DNA from: Atherix ibis
Taxonomy: Eukaryota; Arthropoda; Insecta; Diptera; Athericidae
Length of the DNA: 64,000 nt
NCBI GenBank assembly: GCA_958298945.1
Contig: CATQJD010000001.1
Location: 45,001-109,000, forward strand
Direction: 5' to 3'
A program made the translations under genes and the position numbers. Below are positions 1 to 9,660 of the stretch, one piece after another. The notes below the pieces were generated by a model that worked only from the letters and a program-made list of their open reading frames with translations, was not told the origin of the DNA and made no database searches. Position 1 is the stretch's first letter. Each line of letters opens with the position of its first letter.

Positions 1-645
1 ATATTTCGAATATGAGAGTGAATGATGGGTATACGAGCAATTGGGAGGATACTATGAATGCATTGATGAATGAATTCTTTCCTGAATTGAACGGCAGGAA
101 GAGGTGAATGTGGGCAGGAGGTACCCCTTGCCATTTGAATGGGCAGAGATTGATCGATCGTTGTGAAGCACGAAAGTGCGAAGTGCCCCAGGATTGGATG
201 AGCGTGACAGAAAAAATGATGAGTGTTTGGCGGACTATTCCCGCACATGTGAGTAGCTTTTACGGTGAATGCCTGGAGAGTGGTGTGTTGCCGCGTGACT
301 TGAAAGTAGGGGACGTGTTATCCTTTCCAAGTCTCCGGACGGGATACGGACTGACCCGTTCTCCTAAACGGTGATATGTTTACTTCCAGTATTCGGCAAC
401 GTCCTCGAGCGAATGATGGTTCACCTTCTGAATGTGAAGTTGGCAGACTTCAATGTATCCGGCTCTCAGTATGGGTTTACGAAAGGTAAATCGGCTGAGG
501 ACGCCTGGATGAGAGTGCGAATAAATATGTTTGTGGTGTGTTCGTGGACCTCAACAGTGCATTCAACTGCCTGCGATGAGATCGTATTATTGAGTGACTT
601 GAGGAGGTTTCGTGTGAAGAACACTCTAGTATGGTTCCATAACGG
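1..645 (+). pseudogene. R1-like non-LTR retrotransposon ORF2 remnant (copy 1)
   Basis: This is part of the ORF2 polyprotein of an R1-clade retrotransposon, running from the linker before the reverse transcriptase into its first motifs. Visible landmarks are the APGL motif near 185-196, an FGNVLERMMV-like block near 390-420, the QYGFTKGKSAEDA block near 467-510 (R1 family signature) and FVDLNSAFNCLR near 542-580, which is the start of the catalytic palm. Stops and frame changes break it. One base is missing near 84 compared with copies 2 and 3, and TGA replaces expected Trp codons near 164 and 577. The coding part fades out near 640, where AT-rich DNA begins. A minus-strand relative at 53.3-54.3 kb keeps the Trp codons. 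It is not functional. Confidence 0.85.
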
Positions 646-1810
646 TTTTGTTTTCTGCTTTATTTACCAGCCAAGCATACAAAATAAATTTAACTTATTT
701 TAGATGCTCCTTAACATTAAGATACTGACATCTCAGTCAGTTCCAAAATATTTACAGTATAATTATTGTCTCTTAAAAATTCTGTAATGATGTTGATCGC
801 ATTTTTGTAGGTGTGCAATTATTATTGCTCCTGTATCAGAATTGTTTGGGTCTACTAAAATAATATTAGCTTGCACGTTACAGTTTATCTGTAATTTTTC
901 GATGTATATAGTGGCCTAATTTCATTCATCTAATTTTTTTTCTTTTAAATTGCCCTGTTCCATTCTCATTAGTTTTACTCTGACCATATCTTTTAGTTTT
1001 TACGGCATGTATCTTTTTAACAATATCTTTGGTCGAAAATGTCCAACTTTAATTTTTAGAAAATGTGTCTTTTATCTTTTCGAAATTTTTGAGAATTATT
1101 CTTATTTCATCCCTTATTTGAATATTTTTGACACCATTAATTTTTCTGCTTGTATTTTACGATTTAATTTTTTTAAATATATTTTTGCAACATAATAGAG
1201 CTCCCGATGACTAAAGTGCCGTTTTTAAGTTGAAGCCAGTTTCAGTTTCTATATTTTTAGTTTTTTTTACCTTAACTTACTATATGTGCAATTTCCTCTT
1301 TAGATGTGGTACGAATAGCCCCTACATTTTATTTATTTTTAAATTTAAGCTTTAATTAGAAGCTCGTACTCCCACAGCAAAAGTTTCGAAATATTCACAA
1401 ATCAATTAGAATCGGTAATATTAATTAGAATAATTAATATTACCCTTCCCACGAAAATGAAATAAAATAAATCTGAGCTACAGGTCAAGCTAAAAAATAA
1501 GTCTTTTAAGGATTCCTTCGAAGAAGTAAGATCAAATTCCCTACAAATACAAACAGAAATACATATACGGTTAATTGGTTCATATAATCCATAATTAGAC
1601 GTAAAAGAGTTGTAGCCTAAAAATTATTGTTTATATAATATGATAAAAATTGGCGATATTGACGACTCTATCATTCAGTTTTTTTAACAATTTTACAATA
1701 GAAAGCTTACCATTTGTTAAGATATCTTCAATTTTGCTCAAGAGTCGTATTAAAAATATTAAATCAATTATGAAAATGGTCGATCTTTGAAAGCCATATT
1801 TCATATAATT
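646..1810. other. AT-rich spacer of the macro-repeat
   Basis: No gene is recognisable here. The stretch is AT-rich and almost identical in copies 2 (from 9668) and 3 (from 13898). The small open frames have no recognisable motif and look like chance frames. Confidence 0.6.
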
Positions 1811-1814
1811 CATG

Positions 1815-2520
1815 TAATTTTTGGTTGTAATGATCGTCCATCTGAGCCTGTAATCAAGAATTTGGTGAATAATTTAATTACTCGTATGGCACAAAACAAT
1901 AATATGTGCTCGTAAAGGTCGTTCAACTGAAAATATTTTTTCGGTGAGTGAAAGTATTATAGAGGATATTGTTTTATCGGTTTTACGTTATTATAAGGAA
2001 TTGACGCTGGCCATAATTCAACGCCGAAAATGTTCTGATGGCTTCAATTCTTGCGCCAATTGGACATTGTAAGACTTAACTTACAAAGTAACGGTTCTTT
2101 AAAAAAAAATTATCTCGGAAGAAGCTCATTTCCACTTAGATGAATATATTAAAAAGCAAATATGTTGTATTTGGACATCGAAAAATCGAAGAGAAGATAT
2201 CGAACAACCATTTAATTTATTTTGAGTTACTTTATGGTGCCGTTTATGGGCCGGGAGCATCATATAACTGAACTTTTTCGAAAATGAAACTAGTTACTGT
2301 AAATGGAGTTCGCTACAGAGATATGGTAATCCATTTTTATAGCCCAAATTTAATTTGATGAAATTAATAAAAAGACTTGTGGTTTCAACATAATGTGTCA
2401 CAAGAAATAATCGATTTATTGACCAATCAATTAAATGCACGTCTAATTTCGCAAAGAGGTAATATCTATAAGGTACCAAGATCATATGAGTTAAGCAATA
2501 TGGGGCTTATTCTCGTGAAG
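1815..2520 (+). pseudogene. Mariner-type transposase relic (copy 1)
   Basis: This is a decayed DDE transposase of the Tc1/mariner superfamily. Read across frames, it shows a block like LSEEAHFHLDEY (near 2115-2150), a CIWTSKNRED-like block, a VTLWC..WAGSII-like block near 2228-2262, an ENETSYCKW/RYGNPF-like block near 2283-2335 and WFQHNVSQEIIDLL near 2380-2420, where an active enzyme has the WFQQDGA motif. The order matches the insect family also seen at 20392, 23886 and 27341. Stops are dense and the second catalytic Asp is not preserved. No terminal repeats were found at its edges. It occurs at the same place in copies 2 and 3. Confidence 0.75.
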
Positions 2521-2743
2521 TTTTATAAGAAATAAACTTTATAAGAATAATTAACATACAGTTTAAAAAAAAATCAATATCAACATTGTCATTCCTGAAA
2601 TAGAGCCACAATTATGTTAAAATATGATAGAAAATATTTTTCTATTCACAAATGATAAAGTCTCTACAATATATTTCAATAAATAATAATGGAATTTTCA
2701 TAAAAAATGTGTTTCATTTAAAAAATGTATTATATTAATAATA

Positions 2744-3043
2744 TTTTCTTATTTAACATTTTACAATTTTTTTCGTTAAATTATTAATATTAACTATTTA
2801 AATAAATAAATTACGTAGCAAATATAAATATTTAATTAATAATAAATTAATAAACACGGCCGCGTTGGCAGGCCTAATGAAAGTAATAGTTTTCTATTAC
2901 GAATTTCTATTTTATTCTGATTTCTTCGAATATTTTCTTATTTAACATTTTACTATTTTTTTCGTTAAATTATTAATATTAGCTATGTAAATAAATAAAT
3001 CTAGTAGCAAATATAAATATTTAATTAATAATAATAAATACAA
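2744..3043. repeat. Direct repeat pair, about 110 bp, period 188
   Basis: Bases 2744-2855 and 2932-3043 are close copies of one another. Both run from a CTTATTTAACATTTTAC motif to an AATATAAATATTTAATTAATAAT motif. A short GC-rich patch containing cggccgcg lies between them at 2858-2866. The same pair is found in copy 3 at about 15970-16265. Confidence 0.8.
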
Positions 3044-3299
3044 ATAAATATGTATAAACTTCTTATTGATAGACCCTGCAGAAGAGATATCCTTTTAAAT
3101 TGTATTTGAGTGGTCAAATCGAAACCATATTTGCAAGATCCTGATAGTCAATCCTGATCAAAGAAGGTAAAATCAGCAATATTGCATATATTTTAAGTGT
3201 AGACAAATTAATCAAACTAATCTGATCTGTATACGATGGAAGTTTGAGGATCAACGAAAATCCTTTAATGAAAATCTCATAAAATTGCGCTGCACCAAC

Positions 3300-4310
3300 T
3301 CAGTATGCTTAATATGTGTACCATAATAGAGCGACCTACGCAACCAGTAATATAGCAATGACCTAACCATTCGGCAATATACGTATAGATATAGCAACAA
3401 TCTTTTTAGATCGTTTTACATAATCCTAAAGTGAAATACTTTTGGCAACATAGTGGTTCACGTTATGAATAAATATAAGTTTCTTATACTTATATTTAAT
3501 TTCAAGTTTAATTCCCAAGTGTAAGAGAAAGTATAAGTTTTGTAGTAATCTCGAAAAATTATACTTAAAAGTGTGATAATTGAGGCCTCTATGAAATGTT
3601 ATAACTTCACATCTTTCTATATTCAACATCCGACCAACTATAAAAAAATGCTTGAATCCTTTTGTACGAGATCTAAATCATTTATATTCCGAATCCTAGA
3701 AAAAAATGTATATCATACGAATAGATCAGAATCTTACAATATTTAATTAGTTTGTTAATGTCATCAAAATACAATAATAAAAAGCAAGGAAAAAAGATAG
3801 ATACCCTGAGAAATACCAGATAGAGCTTTAGTGTCTCTCGATGTAGACTCAGGAAAAGATATATTTTCATTTCTATCATTTAAATCGAAATCAAACTAAT
3901 CATTAAGTATTGGGAGAAATCCAAAAATCTTAAACTTAGGTAAAATAACTGAGGAAGGTATTTTATCAAAAGCTTTACTAAAGTAAGTGTAGATGCAGTC
4001 AGCTTACAAACTATTGGAAAAGCTTACAAATATGTTAGAAGCGAATCTTAGAAGCTTAGTTTCTGAAAAGCATAAAACCATGATAACTAGGTGAAATTAA
4101 GCTTATATACTGCTTGATAGATCAACCATTCTATGATCACCTTAGAAATACTGGACAACTTTGTAATTGGCCTATAATGAGTTATCTCACTTTCTGAACA
4201 TTTCTGACGAGTGGGTATTATGTGGGACCTTTTATATAAGTTAGACAATTTACCCGGCTTGATTGATTTTGTAAAAATAATTTCTAAGAAAGACAGTAAT
4301 ACCATAGAGT
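3300..4310 (-). pseudogene. Non-LTR reverse transcriptase relic (copy 1)
   Basis: Read on the minus strand, this is a decayed reverse transcriptase unlike the R1 and Jockey copies elsewhere. From 4305 downwards, a SGxxPxxWK-type segment is followed by ITHYRPITKLSSISKVI, the conserved NYRPIS motif block. Near 3735-3790 comes FDDINKLIKYCKILIYSYD, which corresponds to the fingers/palm block ending in the YADD box, here changed to SYD. Near 3600-3630 is LNIERCEVITFHR, matching the usual LNxxKCxxMxF motif. Frameshifts and stops separate these blocks. The clade is probably in the Jockey/I/CR1 group, but I cannot place it further. Confidence 0.7.
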
Positions 4311-4315
4311 ATGAT

Positions 4316-4425
4316 ATAATGAAAGCCGGTTATGAGGTACAAGTTCGTGAACTTGTAGTTATGAGGTATTTCATAGTTATGAGGTACAAGTTCATGGTTA
4401 TGAGTTACAAGTTCGTGAACAAAAA
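4316..4425. repeat. Short tandem array of an 18-20 bp motif
   Basis: Imperfect tandem copies of a GTTATGAGGTACAAGTTC-like motif occupy this stretch. Within it lies a 9-bp inverted repeat (TACAAGTTC / GAACTTGTA) with a 2-nt spacer. The two open frames that overlap it on opposite strands are by-products of the repeat. The array recurs at 17563-17672. Confidence 0.75.
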
Positions 4426-4831
4426 TATTTATCAGCCAATACTTGGCCAATGATATAATATCAGAAAAAATAGGGAAGATAGTCAGCTTTGAAAATAATA
4501 CCAATCTTTAAGAAACCCGAGACATAAGAGGAAAATACCGAAAAATTATATACCCTTCAGTTTTACTCCTCATTCTAGCGAATTTAATTACTTCATCTGG
4601 CTCTCAAATGAAGGTTACTACTAGTCTATGAGTTAAGCGAAATATTATTCGCATTATTCTATACAGGAGGAAGTGAGGAAATTGACATATGTTACTTTAT
4701 GCGAGTATATTAAATACGAGAATATTTAAAATTTACAACCAAAATTTGTAATATATGGTATTTAGCTATTTATGTTTAAATTAATTTATAATGCAAAATA
4801 CTTTAATTTATTTTTATTTCCATAACTATAG

Positions 4832-4978
4832 GGGGACATATTTAGTGTTTGAAGGTGACGATGTTATGAATCCAACCGTAAAGGAACGTGAATGGAAAAA
4901 TAGTCGATTCCACTTTGATGACGTTGGAAAAGCAATGTTAACATTATTTACTGTATCAACATTTGAACGATGGCCAGA
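4832..4978 (+). pseudogene. Captured exon: L-type calcium channel alpha-1, domain III pore loop (copy 1)
   Basis: This 147-nt exon encodes the pore loop of domain III of a CaV1-type voltage-gated calcium channel. It begins after a T-rich tract and AG (4830-4831) and ends at GT (4979-4980). One base, 48 codons and two bases fit a splice phase preserved on both sides. The peptide contains [14 protein letters not shown], then [15 protein letters not shown]. In known channels the end reads TFEGWP, where the Glu is one of the four that select calcium. Here that Glu is kept, but the next Gly is Arg (CGA). No neighbouring channel exons are visible, so this is more likely a captured or duplicated piece than a working gene. 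Confidence 0.85.
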
Positions 4979-5264
4979 GTAAAATAATTTTCTTTTTTAT
5001 TTCCTTCTTTATATTATCAAAATTTTGCTAAACATGAAATATGCATATATATTATAAAGAGAGAAGAGTTGTAGTACTCATTGCCAAAAATAGTAATGTA
5101 GATATAATCATTTTACATACGTACTTGTTTATAAAATTAAACTCTATATGGTGTAAATATGGACGGTGCTTGGAATTGTGGTCTACATGGATAAATATGA
5201 AATAACTTCTGTATTCATATTAGTTACTTCGCTAAAAGGGCATAATTTACGCACTGCATTTGAA

Positions 5265-5440
5265 ATTCACAATTCTTTGGTCCGAGTAAAAACACACCGA
5301 AGTCTTTTACTTCCATGGGATGTGTGCACTCATACCATCACCGAATCAAATGATTGAATCCCAGAAATAACTCATTAATATTAACGATCGTGAAAACCTG
5401 TTGATATAGGTCAGTTGTTACTACATACCATCGGTACAAA
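5265..5440 (+). repeat. Diverged interspersed repeat downstream of the exon
   Basis: The stretch begins with a GGTCCGAGTAAAAACACACCGAAG-like block and ends with GGTCAGTTGTTACTACAT. A clearly related but diverged version lies at about 24740-24950, outside the macro-repeat, so this is a dispersed repeat. No terminal repeats or coding capacity are visible. It could be a SINE- or MITE-like element. Confidence 0.5.
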
Positions 5441-6260
5441 AATAAAATAATTTCGTTTCAATTTGCAAAAAACAAATTTATTTTCAGGCATTAAAAAATG
5501 AAGGTATAGTTGTCTACTTGCCAATAATTTTTGTATGGGTTGATGCAATTATTAATTTGTTTTGTTGACAGTTTCTTACACATACACTTAATTTATTTCT
5601 ATTAATGTGTATTTTGTGTTGCTTATTATTTATTTTAAGATCTAGTACAATTGATGTATCGTATATCGCTTATTATTACATATTAATACAAATTATTTTA
5701 TTTTATTAGCTTCTATGTATTATTTTATTGTTTCATTATGTTTTTTATTTATTTAGAATATTTTTACATCGTACAACTTCATTAAATTATCATTTTACAT
5801 TTAATTCCGTATTTTTTAATTGTAATTTTACATTTAATTCCCTACATAAGTCGTTCTTTTGCTATCACTTACGTGTATGCCCGTTGTTCTTTCACATATG
5901 TGTAGTCGTTGAAATTGGTAATGTATATTTTTACTTTTTATTCATTTTCTTTATGTAATCGTGCTTTATTTATGCCCTAATGCCCTCCATGTTAATCTAG
6001 ATCTCCATCTGATCTGCCGGATCCTCATTAAATTCTATTATGAAATATTTGCAACTTTAATTTCAATATTTGGCACATTTTTTGTATATTGAGAGTTTAA
6101 CTTTTGTGTTTTAAATATTGGGCTCCTTAATCTTCGAATAAGATACGATTCAAATTTCTATACATTACCGTCCGCTTTTATTAAGAAGGTTAATTAATTT
6201 TCGTTGTGGATATTTCCTATTTTCTATAGATATAACATATAGTTATATGATTATAGTTAC
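5441..6260. other. AT-rich, no gene seen
   Basis: This is T-rich sequence with short chance frames. It is shared with copy 3, and mostly deleted in copy 4, where 22890-22920 jumps across it. Confidence 0.6.
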
Positions 6261-7016
6261 CTAATTTTTTATTACTATGGTTACTAAGAATATATTTTGT
6301 TTTCGATGTCTATTTTGTGAATTGCCAGCATTATAATAATTATTATTAGACCTAGTGTTATTATGTCTGTTATTTTTTTTTTCTTTTATTATAATTCTGC
6401 TTATTATTGCTATTACTTCTATTATTACAATATAATTGTTGTAATTACAGCTTCTATTATTGTTATTATAGCTATTATTTCTATTCATATTAGTATTGTT
6501 GTTATAGTTGTTATAATTAATTCGTCTTTCATAATTAATATTGTTTATTCTTTTGTTATTAGTATTGTTATATGAATTCATATTTGTTAATTTATTGGCC
6601 TTGATCTCCATTGACATCTTGCAGCATTAAACCTAGCTTAAAATTTGTGATTTATTTTTTTAATAATTTATTTATTTTTAAAAGTTTTAATACCAAGTTG
6701 TCGTTTACTTTCTTTACATATTCAGATGCAGCTTCTCCGAAGTTTGCTATTCGAACTTTTTTGAATTCGGTATTTATATTTCCGATCTTGTAGACAGAAT
6801 TGCTTTGCGAGAGTTAACTATTTTACTGTGTCTGTAATCGTTTTGCTTCTGTCTTTCTTCGATAGCTTACCACCGCTAGTTTCGGACGTTCTTCTATATT
6901 TATGGAATCGTGCTAAATATATTCAGATAGTTCTAAGAAGTGTTTGGTGTCATTTACGTCTCCCAAAAATTTCAGTATAATCACGGTGGCAGCTGCTTTT
7001 AGGGTTGCCATTTTAA
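6261..7016 (-). pseudogene. Asn-codon-rich stretch, possible gag remnant
   Basis: On the minus strand an ATG at about 7016 opens a short peptide beginning MATLKAAATVII, followed by FLGDVNDTKHFLEL. Broken frames follow, then an 88% open stretch rich in AAT/AAC codons (6617-6261). Globular start followed by an Asn-rich tail is common in gag proteins of insect LTR retrotransposons, but no diagnostic motif is present. The Asn-rich part could equally be a degenerate trinucleotide repeat. Equivalent stretches lie at 19509-20263 and 23042-23793. Confidence 0.25.
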
Positions 7017-7142
7017 TGTTTTATTATATGCCAGAATCAGAATATTTGTTGTGATTATAAAGACGTTTTAACTTATTTTTTTTAAACATTACAATTTTCT
7101 TTATGTCAGGATAGTTTTGGAAAGATTTTATAATTGTGCCAT

Positions 7143-7235
7143 ATAGGGTGGTCCATCTAGCGGTTCCATTTTGAACTACTATTTATTTGAAGTACTATAG
7201 TGTAAAATGTCAACACGAATTGACAGATTGTTAGT
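7143..7235 (+). mobile_element. Mariner left terminal repeat relic (copy 1)
   Basis: The sequence from TATAGGGTGGTCCATCTAGC onward matches the terminal inverted repeats of the TIR-flanked element at 27341-27851. In copy 3 the same start (20392) runs on into transposase sequence. Here it stops after about 90 bp and is replaced by an AAT microsatellite. Confidence 0.75.
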
Positions 7236-7300
7236 TGAAAAAAATAATAATAATATTAATAATAATAATAAAAATAATAATAATAATAATTATAGAAAGA
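7236..7300. repeat. (AAT)n microsatellite
   Basis: This is an imperfect run of AAT and AATAAT units. It sits exactly where copy 1 departs from copy 3. Confidence 0.85.
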
Positions 7301-8068
7301 AAATATTGCTGTAACGCATTAGAAGTCCGCGGGCGCTTTTAGTTCTTCTTTCGATAACTGATTACAGAAATTATACAGCAATGTTATCGATCAATAACTG
7401 TCGATATCTCTCCGCTCGGTGTACAATACAGGAACCTAGCACTGCATTTTCGTCAACAGCGCATTCTTCATCGCTCAAAATTCTTATCCGTACCACCGCA
7501 GTAATGTATTTTTTCACCATTAAACTCCGAAAACCGATAACTGTGATCGAATATAGGCGGATATTTGGACAGATAAACATTTTAATGTATATTTTTGACT
7601 CCGATCTTAGTATAATATTATTATTATTAAACTTGAAATTACTGTCTATAAATATATGTACATTGTCATAGCGTGCAGTTTTAGATTTTGAACCGTGCAG
7701 ACGTGTTCAATTTTGGTGCGCTACAAATTGGTATTTTCGGGAATTTTTATAATTAATATTTAAATTGTAATGACAAAAAAGATTTAAAAATAAGAGTCGT
7801 AAATCGTGAAAGTAATTTGTACAGATGTGTACGTGTAAATTTTTAATTTGCGCAATATAGTGCCGAACAGACGATAATAATAATAAAGTGCTAAAACTAG
7901 AACTCTGTGTATACACTCCGTGTAAAATAGACGGCAATAAAAATTGCAATTGCAGTGAAATACCATAAAGTGGCTGTGATAGACCATAAAGCGTCTGGGA
8001 AAGGCAGTAAATAGATTTTGCGTAAACAAGGTCGTAAATGGCCAGTGTTAATTTCCAATAAGCAGCGG
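7301..8068. other. Single-copy stretch upstream of R1-like copy 2
   Basis: This segment is not repeated elsewhere in the window. It leads into the region shared by R1-like copies 2 and 3, which starts at 8069. It may be the distal 5' untranslated region of the R1-like element or genomic sequence next to it. No coding region is recognised. Confidence 0.5.
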
Positions 8069-8350
8069 CTGCATAGCGGTACTCTGATTCTGAGAAATTT
8101 TAATGCGAACTTCTGGTGTAGTTCGAGGTCACATCTGGTCGGACTTTATGTGTACACTTGCCACTGTGCAAGTGGTAACCGAGTGAGAGGTTGTTCGTAG
8201 AGACCACTTGTGACCGAAAATCGCCGCCGAGTAATTTTACTCGCCGACTACCAAATTTACTCATCGACGTATTGTTTTTCTTATAATTTTTCGCGTTTTT
8301 TGCATCTTTCACGTTTTCCGTGGTTGTTTTTCGCGTTTTCTTTGTGGTAG

Positions 8351-9039
8351 ATGAAGAAAGCGGTTGTGAAGGTCAAGAGGCGACCATCAGAGAAGAAAAG
8401 GCGTCTGGTGCTGGACGTCTCCGAGGCGGAGTCTTTCCCGAACGATGAAGTGCCACTGGCGAAAATTAAAGCGCCACCGCTAAAAGAAGCTGCCGCCAAA
8501 GTGCTCGAGGAAGTGCTGTCGGCCGATAATGCACAGGCGGAGAAAGAAGGCAGCCACTGTAAGACGCGCTAAAGAGTGTGAGGTAGGGTGTTGCTGGTCT
8601 GGCGAAGGATCAGCCAGTTACAGCCATCGCCATCAGTGCGATGCTGCTGCTCGTGGGCGAGGCCGCTGATGCCGCCACCGCGTTCGAAAAAGAGAATGCA
8701 TACCTTAAGAGCACGCTGGAGAATATGGCAACGGTCACTCCGTCCCAATGTATTGCTCGCCCGATTCGCGGGGGGGTGGTGGTCTCCGCCACTGCGCCAG
8801 TTGCTGTACCAGCAAATCTCTGGATTGTGCCACGGCCTATTCCAAGGCCAAGGAAGCTGGTGCCTTTGCCGCCTCCACCGCCACAAACCTTCGCGCTGGT
8901 AGTGAAAGCTACTGCAGTGGATGTGCCAACGCAGGAAGTTAAAAAGAGAGCTTTGGTGGCGGGGAAGTTGCTGGCAGTGCAAGGAAAGCACTTGGTTGGT
9001 GAGGTTTCAGTCGATGCGATTAGAGGAGAAGGTGGTTGA
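8351..9039 (+). pseudogene. R1-like ORF1 (gag-like) remnant, copy 2
   Basis: ORF1 of R1-clade elements makes an RNA-binding protein that forms particles with the retrotransposon RNA. The ATG at 8351 opens a Lys/Arg-rich start (KKAVVKVKRR, then RLVLDVSEAE). Two bases near 8536 are missing compared with copy 3, and a frameshift is needed near 8585 to continue. The second half (8641-9039) has an Ala-rich helix with EKENAYLKSTLENM, a Pro-rich stretch (IPRPRKLVPLPPPPP) and TFALVVKA, which matches the conserved TYAVVV-type motif of R1 ORF1. The C-terminal half with its zinc knuckles is missing, because the frame runs into a deletion near 9035. The minus-strand relative at 55.4-56.1 kb has a homologous N-terminus. 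Confidence 0.8.
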
Positions 9040-9660
9040 ATTATTCAGATGTGTGAATGTTGTGAATGACAGGTGTATGAGTAAAAGAGTAGAGGGGCGT
9101 AAGAAAGTGGCTCCATGTACGAACCGAGAGCTAGGTGTGGAAAGAAGAAAAGTTGGTCGGTTGCATAGGATCTACCAGCGATTTATGCGCCGTGGTGCAG
9201 ATGCGCAAACTGAAGGTGTGACCTTCAGGGCAGCCAGAGCGGAGTATGTGGCGAATATTAGACTTGCCAAGGAAACGCACTGGCAGCGGTATGTGAGTGA
9301 ATGTGGAAACTCGGATGTATGAGGTCCGGCGTATCGATTGTGTATGCGCAAAGGTGCTCGGAATGATATTTCGAATATGAGAGTGAATGATGGGTATACG
9401 AGCAATTGGGAGGATACTATGAATGCATTAATGAATGAATTCTTTCCTGGAATTGAACGGCAGGAAGAGGTGAATGTGGGCAGGAGGTACCCCTTGCCAT
9501 TTGAATGGGCAGAGATTGATCGATCGTTGTGAAGCACGAAAGTGCGAAGTGCCCCAGGATTGGTTCGTGGACCTCAACAGTGCATTCAACTGCCTGCGAT
9601 GAGATCGTATTATTGAGTGACTTGAGGAGGTTTCGTGTGAAGAACACTCTAGTATGGTTC
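9010..9660 (+). pseudogene. R1-like ORF2 remnant, copy 2 (endonuclease deleted)
   Basis: The sequence joins directly from ORF1 into the ORF2 region between endonuclease and reverse transcriptase, so the whole endonuclease is absent. The linker peptide includes GRLHRIYQRFMRRG and FRAARAEYVANIRLAKETHW, an arrangement typical of R1. After a TGA at 9320 the same frame continues through NWEDTMNALMNEFFPGIE to a second TGA at 9530, then STKVRSAPGL. A 343-bp deletion relative to copy 1 then joins this to FVDLNSAFNCLR, the first reverse-transcriptase palm motif. A homologue at 54.0-54.3 kb has Trp at both TGA positions, so these are nonsense changes. Confidence 0.85.

Larger units (their letters stand above)
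1..7240 (+). repeat. Composite macro-repeat, copy 1
   Basis: This segment is nearly identical to 13568-20480 and, in part, to 9363-11457 and 22157-23960. In order it holds an R1-like retrotransposon tail (1-645), an AT-rich spacer, a mariner relic, a minus-strand reverse-transcriptase relic, a calcium-channel exon, an Asn-codon-rich stretch and a mariner left end. Its left edge lies outside the window, so the array may continue leftwards. It keeps 343 bp of R1 sequence (198-540) that copies 2 and 3 have both lost. Confidence 0.9.

Noticed and set aside
950..1195. Small hydrophobic protein of 81 residues
   Set aside because: T-rich DNA gives Phe/Ile/Leu-rich frames by chance. It is identical in the repeat copies only because they are duplicates, and no motif or start context supports it.
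4316..4425. CRISPR-like array
   Set aside because: The units are contiguous and imperfect, with no distinct spacers, and the context is a eukaryotic repeat.
4211..4504. Overlapping open frames on both strands
   Set aside because: They run through a tandem repeat of GTTATGAGGTACAAGTTC-like units and have no independent support.
6261..6617. Asn-rich protein gene on the minus strand (with a mirror frame on the plus strand)
   Set aside because: The open frames on both strands follow from a degenerate AAT/ATT repeat. No domain is present, and the copies at 19509 and 23042 simply share the macro-repeat.
8569..8991. Minus-strand frame of 140 residues overlapping R1 ORF1
   Set aside because: It is antisense to the recognised ORF1 (TFALVVK motif) and exists because the GC-rich codons of ORF1 leave few stops on the other strand.
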